Source: an uncultured Microbacteriaceae bacterium (GTDB taxonomy: Bacteria > Actinomycetota > Actinomycetes > Actinomycetales > Microbacteriaceae). Taken from it: DNA of 64,000 nucleotides. Under the pieces are notes generated by a model. The model worked only from the letters and a program-made list of their open reading frames with translations. It was not told the origin of the DNA and searched no databases. Location of the stretch: NCBI GenBank assembly GCA_937872445.1, contig CALMSL010000062.1, positions 1-64,000 on the forward strand, given 5' to 3'. Position numbers and translations under genes: made by a program. Of the stretch, positions 1 to 7,020 are shown in pieces; the stretch's first letter is position 1; every line of letters begins with the position of its first letter.

Positions 1-230
1 CCCACGAAGGGCCAGCGTGCCCTCCTGGCGGAGCCCCGCAGCGTGAGCGAGCGTGACGGGTCGGCCCGCCTGAGCATGAGGCGACCGCCCGCCAGCACGC
101 GGCCCGTCAGCCCCGGTTCATTCCCGTCGCGCATCAACGGCCAGCGTGCGTTCTGCCGCCCGCCAGTTGCCCGTCGTCGGTTCCCTCACCCTCGCGTCGC
201 ATGGCGACGCCACTTCAAAGGAATGAATCC
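1..230. other. No supported gene; sequence upstream of capsid gene
   Basis: The plus strand is open in frame 1 from the window edge to 234, but the reading is Arg/Pro-rich with no recognisable domain. Its only internal start (43) has no convincing ribosome binding site. An upstream phage gene (prohead protease or portal would be usual before a capsid gene) could end within the first 60 bases, but nothing identifies it. Confidence 0.4.
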
Positions 231-1412
231 ATGACACCCAAAGAACGCCTCGCCCAAATCCGGAGCGAGCTCAATCCCATCACCGCGAAGGCGCTCGCTG
301 AGAAGCGAGACTCCGCCCCCGACGGGCATTCGCGAGCCCGCGGGCTTCTCGACGAGGCCATGCCGAGCCGCGAGTCACTCGAGAAGGCCGAGAAGAGTCG
401 CAAGCTCAACTCCGAAGTATCCGAATTCCTCACCGGCATGGCTTCGCGCGAGCGCAGCATCGACTCAATCATCAGCGGCCGGCCGGCGGTCAAGTCTCGC
501 GACGGTAGCGATTGGTCGGCCGCGCTTGCCGAACAGCACCCGAACATCAGCCACGGCGGGAAGGCTCTCAGCCTGCCGCCCGTGACCTCGTTCGTTGTGC
601 CTGCGCCGGGCCCAGTGGTGGCTGAGAACATCCCGTTTGGGCATCTCCTCGACATCATCACTGTGGGCGAGCTGAAGGGCCTCGGGATCAACTATCTGCG
701 CTCGGTAAACCGCACGCGCGCATCCGCAGTGGTGGCGCCAGGAGAACTGAAGCCATCCAAGAACCTCACGCTCGAAAAGGTCGAGGCAACGGCGCAGACG
801 ATCGCCGTGCTCCTGGAGGACATCAAAAAGCAGGATCTCGATGACTACGAGGACCTGATCCGCTGGATCGACTTCGAGCTAAAGGGCGACGTACTCTCCA
901 CGCTCGATCAGCAGATGCTGCTCGGCGATGGCGTGGACGAGCTTGAGGGGCTGTTCTTCCAAGACGGCATCCTCGCTCAGGCGTATTCGACGAGCGCCAG
1001 CGCGTCGATCCGCCGCGCGATGGCGGGGGTCGAGAGCGCAGGTTACGAGAACACCGCCATCGTGCTCAACCCGGTCGACTATGCGGAGCTTGAGCTCGAA
1101 CTCAACACTGCTGGCGACTATCGCAACCACGCGGCACCCGCAAACGCTGGTCCGCGCACCGTCTGGGGCGTGCCAGTTGCCTCCGTTCCGGCCGCCCCTG
1201 TGGGCCTCGGCATCGTGGGCGACCTCAGCCAGGCACACCTTTGGATCCGCGAACAGGTTCAAGTCACCATTACCGAGACCAATGAAGACGATTTCAAGCG
1301 CAACCTTTTCGTCGCCCGTGCTGAGATGCGCGCCGCATTCGGAGTTTCACTTCCTGGTGCGCTTGCGATGGTCAAGCTCAATGGCACCGTGGACTTCCCA
1401 GTTAACGAGTAG
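231..1412 (+). CDS. HK97-fold phage major capsid protein
   Basis: A 393-residue protein that would form the icosahedral shell of a tailed phage or satellite particle. The N-terminal ~110 residues are charged and helical, like the scaffolding delta domain that a prohead protease removes in HK97-type capsids. The rest carries the family pattern: an E-loop/P-domain stretch around NRTRASAVVAPGE, a long segment ending IKKQDLDDYEDL, a later A-domain part with IVLNPVDYAELEL and VWGVPVASVPAA, and a C-terminus with NEDDFKRNLFVARAEMRAAF. ATG 231 is preferred over ATG 201 because AAAGGA (217-222) lies 8 bases before it. A perfect hairpin follows the stop codon. No portal, terminase or protease gene is visible in the window, so it is unclear whether the element is a whole prophage, a capsid-encoding satellite or a remnant. 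The family call is from recognised motifs; the element type is inference. Confidence 0.88.
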   Translation: MTPKERLAQIRSELNPITAKALAEKRDSAPDGHSRARGLLDEAMPSRESLEKAEKSRKLNSEVSEFLTGMASRERSIDSIISGRPAVKSRDGSDWSAALAEQHPNISHGGKALSLPPVTSFVVPAPGPVVAENIPFGHLLDIITVGELKGLGINYLRSVNRTRASAVVAPGELKPSKNLTLEKVEATAQTIAVLLEDIKKQDLDDYEDLIRWIDFELKGDVLSTLDQQMLLGDGVDELEGLFFQDGILAQAYSTSASASIRRAMAGVESAGYENTAIVLNPVDYAELELELNTAGDYRNHAAPANAGPRTVWGVPVASVPAAPVGLGIVGDLSQAHLWIREQVQVTITETNEDDFKRNLFVARAEMRAAFGVSLPGALAMVKLNGTVDFPVNE

Positions 1413-1427
1413 TCGAAGACAGTTCCA

Positions 1428-1463
1428 CTCGGCGCGTCGCCCTTCAGTGGGCGACGCGCCGAG
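1428..1463 (+). terminator. Perfect 15-bp stem-loop after capsid gene
   Basis: A 15-base arm at 1428-1442 is exactly complementary to 1449-1463 with a 6-base loop (TTCAGT), starting 15 bases after the capsid stop codon. The stem is very GC-rich and is followed by CTTAAAG rather than a T-run, which is usual for high-GC actinobacterial terminators. It separates the capsid transcript from the accessory genes at 1545 onward. Confidence 0.8.
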
Positions 1464-1544
1464 CTTAAAGGTACGGAGTGGCGTGAGCAGGCTGCCTAGA
1501 CAGTGAGCAATAGGATGTCGCCAAGCAACTTTTGTGGGGGTTTC

Positions 1545-2462
1545 ATGGCCGAGCGCACCGTCCGCTTCTATCTGGTCGTCGACGAGAGCGAGCAGCCATT
1601 TCAGGACGCCCTACCTTTTGACGACATCCGAACGGCTGTCAACGCATTGAGCGACGACCAGGCTTACGTCCAGCTGTCTGGCACTGTCGAAGTGCTCGGC
1701 AGTCCCTACGAGCCTCCCCGAGGTGCCGGCGCTCGGCGGGAGGTGCCGCTCCTCGCACTCGATCGCATAAACCGATCACCAGGCATTCGTATCGAGCGTC
1801 GCCGCAACTACCGCCCCCTTGAGTTGCAGTCCGACGAAACCATCGCGGAGCCCTCTTTTTATTCTGTTTTCGACCGAAATGTGCTCGGAGTAATGCGCAA
1901 CAGTGGTGGAGCTCCGAGCCCAGCCGCGTTCCGCGACTACATCAACAGGACCGGACTCCTTGGAGACCAAGAGATCAAGCTGATGTCGCTTGTCGATAAG
2001 GACGCGATACGCGCGCTTGCAGACGCCGAAAACGTCACCAAGTTCACATTCGCGGTCGGCACGGACGTGGTTGACAACGTGTTCAATCAGGCTCCAACCA
2101 TTCTGTCGATGGTCCGCGCTGCCCGCCAAAATCTTGGAAGCGTTGAACTCGAGATCACGGTCAAGGTCAAACCGGTGGGTGCCGACCACGAATCTGATCG
2201 ACTTCGGTCCGAGATTAACAACCTTGTCCGGTCAGACGCGATCGAACAACTCGACAAGGCAGAAATGGGCTACCGTCGCGTGCTCGACGGTAGGGCCGCT
2301 GCGTTTGACCTCCTGGGCGACTCATTGATCACACAGACCAGCGTGGACCTCGAGGAACACACAAACCAGCCCACAGAACCCGCTGCTTCGCGTGCGCTCG
2401 CGTCGGCCTACGACGGGATGATAGAGGAGATTAACTCAGCCCTGCAAAGCCTGTTCCAGTGA
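1545..2462 (+). CDS. Uncharacterised 305-aa protein, element cargo (possible defence gene)
   Basis: I cannot assign a function. The protein has no signal peptide and no membrane segment. It begins with a beta-strand-like VRFYLVVDE, has a middle region with IRIERRRNYRPLEL, and a predicted helical C-terminal third (about residues 205-305, rich in D/E/Q/A). The N-terminus recalls uncharacterised families that open with a V-x-F-Y-x-V strand, such as DUF6731, but that is from memory and unverified. ATG 1545 was chosen over GTG 1503 because a G-run (1535-1540) precedes it and the extra 14 residues look non-coding. The next gene, encoding a membrane protein, begins 25 bases after the stop, so the two probably work as a pair. 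Composition is less GC-rich in places than the core genes, in keeping with transfer. Confidence 0.7.
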   Translation: MAERTVRFYLVVDESEQPFQDALPFDDIRTAVNALSDDQAYVQLSGTVEVLGSPYEPPRGAGARREVPLLALDRINRSPGIRIERRRNYRPLELQSDETIAEPSFYSVFDRNVLGVMRNSGGAPSPAAFRDYINRTGLLGDQEIKLMSLVDKDAIRALADAENVTKFTFAVGTDVVDNVFNQAPTILSMVRAARQNLGSVELEITVKVKPVGADHESDRLRSEINNLVRSDAIEQLDKAEMGYRRVLDGRAAAFDLLGDSLITQTSVDLEEHTNQPTEPAASRALASAYDGMIEEINSALQSLFQ

Positions 2463-2487
2463 CAGTCGTCGGCCGTACTCTGGTTCC

Positions 2488-3066
2488 ATGAGAAACGACG
2501 TCCCGAAGCTGCAGAAGGCGTGGGATCGCATTTTCGATGCATGGTGGCTGGATTTCGCCTTTGTCATCGTCGCGCTCTCCGCAGTGCTTATCATCCCTGT
2601 TGTCTCGTCGCGCGTCGACTTGCTTGGCCACTTGGGCCTCGCCCGTCGGGTCGGCGTCTACAGCGACATGATCACCATTGCGTCGCTGCTTGGAGGATTC
2701 TCGACTCTTGCGTTCTCCGCTTACATCGGTTGGACTGGACGTGGAGTTGAACGCGTAAAACGCGCTATCGGTCGGAAGCTCATGATTGTCTGGATCGCCT
2801 CCATCGCCACGCCTTGGATCGCGGCGCTAGCGATCCTCATCGCGAAGATTCAGGATTCCGGGGCCGCATGGACTCCGAATCCTTCTCGATGGATAGCCCT
2901 TGCCGCAGTCGCCCTCGTCATACTCTCACTCATCCGGACGGTAATGATCTTCGTGATTTTGGCGGACTTGAAGGATAACCAAGCTGCGCCGACCAAGGTG
3001 CTCAATAATACGCATCTTGCCGTTCCCGATGATCGACTCATTCGTAGGACCGGTACCGGCCACTAG
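2488..3066 (+). CDS. Four-helix membrane protein, partner of the 1545-2462 gene
   Basis: A 192-residue integral membrane protein of unknown family. Four hydrophobic segments are visible: about residues 23-42, 58-82, 97-121 and 133-161. Short charged loops join them (for example GVERVKRAIGRK before segment 3) and a polar C-terminal tail of ~30 residues follows. The second segment (SDMITIASLLGGFSTLAFSA) is rich in small residues, as in helix-packing membrane effectors. ATG 2488 lies 25 bases after the preceding stop codon. Small multi-span proteins paired with a soluble partner are common effectors in abortive-infection systems, but that role is inference here. The gene's C-terminal end overlaps long upstream extensions of the next reading frame, which is why the next gene is started at 3110. 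Confidence 0.65.
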   Translation: MRNDVPKLQKAWDRIFDAWWLDFAFVIVALSAVLIIPVVSSRVDLLGHLGLARRVGVYSDMITIASLLGGFSTLAFSAYIGWTGRGVERVKRAIGRKLMIVWIASIATPWIAALAILIAKIQDSGAAWTPNPSRWIALAAVALVILSLIRTVMIFVILADLKDNQAAPTKVLNNTHLAVPDDRLIRRTGTGH

Positions 3067-3109
3067 CCATGCTGGCGCGCAGCGTCGGAGTCTAGGAGTA
3101 TTGGTTACT

Positions 3110-3826
3110 GTGGATGAAGAATGGGGGCGCGGCGAATTGCGGAGCTTTATCGAGCTGAGCAAGATCATTCAGCCTCCGCGACAAAGCGAAATGATCGCCT
3201 CGTCACGTCAGCACGCTGGCCCAGACGAGCTCATCGTCGCGCAGGCCGCCATCATCGAGTCAATCCTCGAGCGGGTAAGCCCCACCTGGCGAGACACTCT
3301 CCCCGCCCCAAGCCCTCGCTTCCCGTGGAAGCGGCACTGGGAAGCCGCAACACGCGCCCTGTCACAGCTCGAGCGCTCGCAGGAACTCAGAGAGAAACTC
3401 GGGGAGGACGCTCCGCGCCTGGACGCGTCTAAGCTCCACCCCTGGGCGTGGGATGGTGCGCGATCGCTCTGGCGGAGCGGCCACTACCGCGAGTCCGTGC
3501 ACGCCGCCGCAGTGAAGATCAACGCCGAAACGCAGAACAAGCTCAACCGCCGCGATATCTCCGAGACCAAGCTGTTCCAGGCCGCGCTGAGCACCGACCC
3601 ACCACAAGCCGGTGCACCCCGCCTCCGGCTTGCCGGCGACGACGACGGAAAAACAGCCAAGAGCGTCCGTCGAGGCGTCTCCGCGCTCGCGGAGGGCGCT
3701 TACGCAGCGCTCCGCAACCCCATCGGCCACGATGAGGGCGAACTCGACGAACAACGGGCGCTCGAGCAACTCGCGGTTCTTAGCGTGCTCGCCCGGTACA
3801 TCGACGACGCCACCGTTCTCCGATGA
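3110..3826 (+). CDS. TIGR02391/Ymh-type protein with HEPN-like RNPIGH motif
   Basis: A 238-residue protein whose C-terminal half matches the uncharacterised TIGR02391 (Hypoth_Ymh) family: a WAWDGARSLWRSGHYRESVHAA block, an NKLNRRDISETKLFQAA block and then LRNPIGHDEG. The R202-N-P-I-G-H207 spacing fits the R-x4-6-H motif of HEPN domains, many of which are RNases in toxin-antitoxin and antiphage systems. The N-terminal half is likely a separate helical segment. The start is GTG 3110 with TAGGAG upstream (3093-3098); the frame stays open back to 3017 but that would overlap the membrane protein. The stop overlaps the ATG of a tiny gene (ATGA at 3823-3826), suggesting translational coupling. The family is recognised with fair confidence; RNase activity is inference from the motif. 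Confidence 0.75.
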   Translation: MDEEWGRGELRSFIELSKIIQPPRQSEMIASSRQHAGPDELIVAQAAIIESILERVSPTWRDTLPAPSPRFPWKRHWEAATRALSQLERSQELREKLGEDAPRLDASKLHPWAWDGARSLWRSGHYRESVHAAAVKINAETQNKLNRRDISETKLFQAALSTDPPQAGAPRLRLAGDDDGKTAKSVRRGVSALAEGAYAALRNPIGHDEGELDEQRALEQLAVLSVLARYIDDATVLR

Positions 3827-3993
3827 CTGACCTCGATGATCTCGATACGCCGAATTGCCCCCGTGACCTAGTCGCGATGGAGGCCGTCGGCGACGGAGAG
3901 TCTGCCCGATGGCAATGCCCCGAGTGTGGCCTCATCGCCCTGATCTCGCCAGGTCTGCACTCGCCGGTGTCCAGATTCGGAGAAGAGTCCTAA
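3823..3993 (+). CDS. 56-aa zinc-ribbon-like protein coupled to the HEPN/Ymh gene
   Basis: A very small gene whose ATG sits inside the ATGA overlap with the preceding gene. The protein is acidic at the N-terminus (MTDLDDLDTPN) and has Cys12, a QCPECG knuckle (Cys32, Cys35) and His46, enough for one zinc site. The predicted fold is a short zinc ribbon. The overlap and the knuckle support it as a real gene despite its length. Adjacent to a candidate HEPN RNase, it could be an antitoxin or nucleic-acid-binding partner; this is inference only. It is the last gene before the presumed right end of the mobile element. Confidence 0.55.
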   Translation: MTDLDDLDTPNCPRDLVAMEAVGDGESARWQCPECGLIALISPGLHSPVSRFGEES

Positions 3994-3997
3994 TTAG

Positions 3998-4087
3998 ACG
4001 TCTAGCCCGCTCGTGTTCCTCCTCCTTCCCGTGACAATCCTGTTCGCGGTGTTCCCCGGCCTGTTCGTGCTGCAGCTGGGGTTCTGA
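3998..4087 (+). pseudogene. 3' fragment of a tadC-like (T2SS F-domain) gene
   Basis: After an in-frame TAG (3995-3997) the plus strand reads 29 codons to a TGA at 4085-4087, ending with VFLLLPVTILFAVFPGLF and LQLGF. That hydrophobic ending, with its LPVT-LFA-FPGL pattern, is what I recall from the C-terminus of actinobacterial TadC/type II secretion F-domain proteins, the platform proteins of tad pili. There is no start codon with a ribosome site and no upstream homology, so this is the chromosomal side of an insertion junction lying about 3994-4012. The nearby pilin and TadE-like genes support the reading. Whether the element restores the gene end at its other boundary cannot be seen. Confidence 0.55.
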
Positions 4088-4109
4088 TCCCGTCCCCTGT
4101 GGAGAATTC

Positions 4110-4147
4110 ATACCTAGAGGTGTCAGTTACCTAGCACCACAAGGTAT
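4110..4147. promoter_or_regulatory. Candidate PadR operator/promoter region
   Basis: Upstream of the PadR gene, TACCTAG occurs twice in direct orientation (4111-4117 and 4128-4134). ATACCT at 4110-4115 forms an inverted pair with AGGTAT at 4142-4147, and GGTG (4119-4122) pairs with CACC (4135-4138). PadR proteins usually bind such dyads at their own promoters. An AT-rich TATATA (4145-4150) could serve as a -10 element. The site is inferred from symmetry alone. Confidence 0.4.
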
Positions 4148-4169
4148 ATAGTTCTTTCGGGAGGCACCG

Positions 4170-4514
4170 ATGGACATCGACAAGGATCTCGTCGCCGCGA
4201 TGGCGACGCCGCTCGTCCTCGCGATTTTGGCGGAACACGAAAACTACGGCTACGCCATCCTGAAGCGCGTGCGGGAACTCTCCGGCGGCGACCTCGAATG
4301 GACGGACGGGATGCTCTACCCGCTCCTGCACCGCCTGGAACGGCTCGGCCTTGTCCGCGCCACCTGGGGGCTTTCGACCGAAGGCCGTCGACGTCGCAAC
4401 TACCGCATCACCGATGCCGGACTCGCTCAGCTCGCCGACCAGCGGCGGCAGTGGGCCACCGCGAACCGCACGCTCGGCCAGGTGTGGGGCAACGCCATTC
4501 CGGTGGGGGTGTGA
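4170..4514 (+). CDS. PadR-family transcriptional regulator
   Basis: A 114-residue winged-helix repressor. The PadR core is visible: helix start ATPLVLAILAEHENYGYAI, recognition region LSGGDLEWTDGMLYPLLHRL, and wing with WGLSTEGRRRRNYRITDAG, followed by a short C-terminal dimerisation helix. ATG 4170 has GGGAGG (4159-4164) at good spacing. Its TGA overlaps the GTG of the following membrane protein gene (4511), so the two are translationally coupled; PadR regulators commonly control the adjacent permease-like gene and themselves. Candidate operator repeats lie just upstream. The ligand cannot be told. Family assignment is secure. Confidence 0.93.
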   Translation: MDIDKDLVAAMATPLVLAILAEHENYGYAILKRVRELSGGDLEWTDGMLYPLLHRLERLGLVRATWGLSTEGRRRRNYRITDAGLAQLADQRRQWATANRTLGQVWGNAIPVGV

Positions 4515-5854
4515 CGGTGGAAAATTCAGAAACTCACATCGGGCAGTGGCGTGCGGCCATCCTGCGCGGCAGTGCCGTGACCGAAGCCGATGCCGACGAA
4601 CTTGAAGGCCACCTTCGCGAGCAAATCGCCGACCTCGAAAAGGCCGGGCTCACCGGCGAGGAAGCGTTCCTCATTTCGGTGCGCCGCCTCGGCGAAGTCG
4701 ACCGCCTCACGGCCGAGTTCGCCCGCGCCCACAGCGACCGGCTGTGGAAACAACTCGCCCTCACCCAGGCCCAGCCGCGCGAACACGGCTCCCTGTTCAT
4801 CATGCTCGCGTTCGCGGTCGCCACGGCAGTCCTGGTCCAGGTGTTGCGCGTGCTGGCGGCGGTCCACGCCATAAGCTATCCGGCTTTTTCGCTCAACGTG
4901 AGCTTCCTGATCTTCCCCGTGCTTGCCGCCTACTTCCTGATGGTTCGGCGGATGCCGTGGCAACGCGTCGCCGCGGCCGCAGCGCTCGTCGCGGCCATCG
5001 CCGTCGCGGTGAACGTGTTCCCGATGGGAATGGCGAGCACCACCCACACCCTCGTCATGCTGCACCTGCCCGTGCTCCTGTGGTTCGTGGTCGGATTCGC
5101 CTATGTGGGCGGTGAGGTGGGCTCGTCAACGCGACGCATGGACTTCCTGCGCTTCTCCGGCGAGTGGGCCATCTACTACGCGCTCATCGCCCTCGGCGGA
5201 GCAGTGCTCATGGGACTCACCATGCTCGTGCTGACGCCGTTTGGCGGCGCCGCGAGCAACATCGTGCTGGACTGGGTCCTGCCATCGGGCATCGCCGGCG
5301 CGGTCATCGTCGCCGCGTGGCTCGTGGAGGCGAAAAAGAGCGTCATCGAGAACCTTGCCCCGGTGCTCACCGCGATCTTCACGCCGCTGTTCGCGATCAT
5401 GCTCGTGGTGGCCGCGGTCGCCTGGGCGGTTGCCGGGGTGTGGCAGAACTTCGACCGCGAACTGCTCATCGGATTCGACGCGCTCCTGCTCGTGGTGGTC
5501 GCCCTCGTCGTCTACGGGATCTCCGCTCGAGACTCGGCCGTCGGCCGCAACGCGATGGATGTCATCCGGATGCTCGCGGTCGCCGCGGCCATTATCCTCG
5601 ATGTGCTCGTCCTCGTGTCGATGTTCTCGCGCATCGGCGAATACGGATTCACCGCCAACCGCGTGGCCGCGTTGGGCCTGAACCTGATCCTGCTCGTGAA
5701 CCTCGCGGTCACGCTGTGGTTCCTCGCCCGGCTTGTGGCGGGCACGTCGCCGGCGATCCGCCTGGAGCGCTGGCAGACCGGATACCTTCCGGTGTTCGCG
5801 GCATGGGTGCTTATCGTCGTGCTCGCCCTGCCGCCGATCTTCGGCTTCGCCTGA
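4511..5854 (+). CDS. Polytopic membrane protein with N-terminal permease-prefix domain
   Basis: A 447-residue protein coupled to padR. Residues ~1-80 form a soluble helical region (ITEADADELEGHLREQIADLEKAGL-type pattern, then EEAFLISVRRLG) typical of the permease-prefix/HAAS domain found next to PadR regulators. The remaining ~360 residues hold roughly ten hydrophobic segments. GTG 4511 was chosen because it overlaps the padR stop and leaves the prefix domain intact; GTG 4517 is also possible. Such pairs often respond to envelope stress or drugs, but no substrate can be named. The gene sits between the tadC fragment and the pilin gene; whether it arrived with the insertion or is native to the locus is open. 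Confidence 0.8.
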   Translation: MTVENSETHIGQWRAAILRGSAVTEADADELEGHLREQIADLEKAGLTGEEAFLISVRRLGEVDRLTAEFARAHSDRLWKQLALTQAQPREHGSLFIMLAFAVATAVLVQVLRVLAAVHAISYPAFSLNVSFLIFPVLAAYFLMVRRMPWQRVAAAAALVAAIAVAVNVFPMGMASTTHTLVMLHLPVLLWFVVGFAYVGGEVGSSTRRMDFLRFSGEWAIYYALIALGGAVLMGLTMLVLTPFGGAASNIVLDWVLPSGIAGAVIVAAWLVEAKKSVIENLAPVLTAIFTPLFAIMLVVAAVAWAVAGVWQNFDRELLIGFDALLLVVVALVVYGISARDSAVGRNAMDVIRMLAVAAAIILDVLVLVSMFSRIGEYGFTANRVAALGLNLILLVNLAVTLWFLARLVAGTSPAIRLERWQTGYLPVFAAWVLIVVLALPPIFGFA

Positions 5855-5904
5855 CCCGTTCCGTCCGGCCGCGCGGCCTGCCCCGCCCTGCTTGTGGAAA
5901 ACCG

Positions 5905-5922
5905 CCGACGAGCTTTCGTCGG
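5905..5922 (+). promoter_or_regulatory. Hairpin directly abutting the pilin start codon
   Basis: CCGACGA (5905-5911) and TCGTCGG (5916-5922) form a perfect 7-bp stem with a 4-base loop whose last base is immediately before ATG 5923. There is no separate Shine-Dalgarno sequence. It may block initiation at 5923, in which case translation would use ATG 5941 or 5944, or it may act as an operator or attenuator. Confidence 0.4.
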
Positions 5923-6126
5923 ATGTCCAATACTTTTCGCATGATGACTTCGCACCTGGGCTTTCGGCGGTGGACCCGGCACATCGGCGGCGAACGCGGC
6001 GACGTACCCGGGTGGGTGCTCATCACCCTCATGACGGCCGGGCTCGTGGTCGTGATCTGGGCCGTCGCGGGCCCCGCGCTCAGCGACGTGTTCCAGCAGG
6101 CGATCGACCGGGTCACCGGCTTCTAG
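5923..6126 (+). CDS. Small tad-locus pilin-like protein
   Basis: A protein of up to 67 residues with a basic N-terminus, the segment GGERGDVPGWVLITLMTAGL, one hydrophobic helix (about residues 28-50) and a short amphipathic tail. Small proteins of this pattern lie before the TadE genes in actinobacterial tad/flp clusters and act as pilin-like subunits; cleavage after the Gly of GERG would be the natural prepilin-peptidase site. ATG 5923, 5941 and 5944 are all in frame and none has a clear ribosome site, so the first 6-7 residues are uncertain. It is followed after two bases by the TadE-like gene. Position and hydrophobic pattern support the call. Confidence 0.75.
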   Translation: MSNTFRMMTSHLGFRRWTRHIGGERGDVPGWVLITLMTAGLVVVIWAVAGPALSDVFQQAIDRVTGF

Positions 6127-6128
6127 CC

Positions 6129-6563
6129 GTGCGCGCGGACGCCGAGGCGGTGCGGGAATCACGCCCTCGGGCGATCCGCCCCGCGTGCGACGAGTCCGGT
6201 TCGGCGGTCGCCGAGTTCGTGATGGTGGTCGCGCTCCTCACCGTCCTGACCCTGTCGGTGCTTCAGCTGGGCTTCGCGCTCCTCATCCGCAACACGGTGC
6301 TGGATGCGGCGGCCGAGGGCGCACGATTCGCGGCCCTCGCCGACAACACGCTGGCGGACGGTGCAGCGCGAGCTACCGCATTGGTCACGACGGCCATCGG
6401 ACCCGCGTACGCCGCCGACGTGAGCGCGTCCTACGGCAGCTACCTGGGGCATCCGGCCGCGATCGTGACGATCAGGGCGCCTCTGCCGATCATCGGGCTC
6501 ATCGGCGTCGAGCACGGCCTGGAGGTGAGCGGGCATGCGGCGGTGGAAACGCTGGGTCGCTGA
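6129..6563 (+). CDS. TadE-like pilus assembly protein
   Basis: A 144-residue pseudopilin. After ~20 polar residues comes the TadE signature ESGSAVAEFVMVVALLTVL, a single N-terminal helix with the conserved Glu, then a segment starting RNTVLDAAAEGARFAAL typical of TadE-like proteins, and an extracytoplasmic beta-rich domain. GTG 6129 begins two bases after the pilin stop and leaves a short leader, consistent with prepilin-type processing. The 3' end overlaps the next gene by 29 bases. The product should be an envelope-anchored minor pilin of the tad apparatus. Confidence 0.85.
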   Translation: MRADAEAVRESRPRAIRPACDESGSAVAEFVMVVALLTVLTLSVLQLGFALLIRNTVLDAAAEGARFAALADNTLADGAARATALVTTAIGPAYAADVSASYGSYLGHPAAIVTIRAPLPIIGLIGVEHGLEVSGHAAVETLGR

Positions 6564-7020
6564 TCGGGTGCAGCGGGTGCACGGGGAGCACGGGGAGCGC
6601 GGCTCCGCGTCGCTCGAATTCATCACCCTCGGCGTCCTCCTGCTCCTGCCTCTCGTGTACCTCGTTCTCACCATGGCGGCGATCCAGGGCGCGGCGTTCG
6701 CGGTGGAGGGTGCGGCGCGCCAGTCGGTACGGGTGTTCGTGCAGTCGGGCAGCGAATCGGAAGCCTCGGCACGCGCCGAGCGCGCCATCCGCTTCGCCCT
6801 CGCGGATGCCGGGCTTCAGGCGCTGGAGCCTCGCGTCGCCGTCTCCTGCTCTCCGAGACCGGATGCGTGCCTCACGAGGCTCGGCACCGTCACCATCACG
6901 GTTGCCCTGACCGTGCCGCTTCCCCTCGTCCCACCCGTGCTCGACGTGGCCGTGCCGGCGGGTGTTCCCCTTCACGCGACGGCGACGGAACGGGTGTCCC
7001 GGTTCTGGGGTGCCGGATGA
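6535..7020 (+). CDS. Second TadE/TadF-like pilus assembly protein
   Basis: A 161-residue protein with a basic leader, the motif GERGSASLEFITLGVLLLL with the conserved Glu, one transmembrane helix (about residues 24-48), and the following VEGAARQSVRVFVQSGSESE region typical of TadE-family minor pilins. Two cysteines in SCSPRPDACL may form a disulfide in the extracellular domain. It starts 29 bases inside the previous gene and ends in an ATGA overlap with the next, so the set is one tight operon. Confidence 0.85.
   Translation: MRRWKRWVADRVQRVHGEHGERGSASLEFITLGVLLLLPLVYLVLTMAAIQGAAFAVEGAARQSVRVFVQSGSESEASARAERAIRFALADAGLQALEPRVAVSCSPRPDACLTRLGTVTITVALTVPLPLVPPVLDVAVPAGVPLHATATERVSRFWGAG

Noticed and set aside
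43..234. A 63-residue open frame upstream of the capsid gene
   Set aside because: Arg/Pro-rich reading with no domain and no ribosome site, overlapping the capsid leader.
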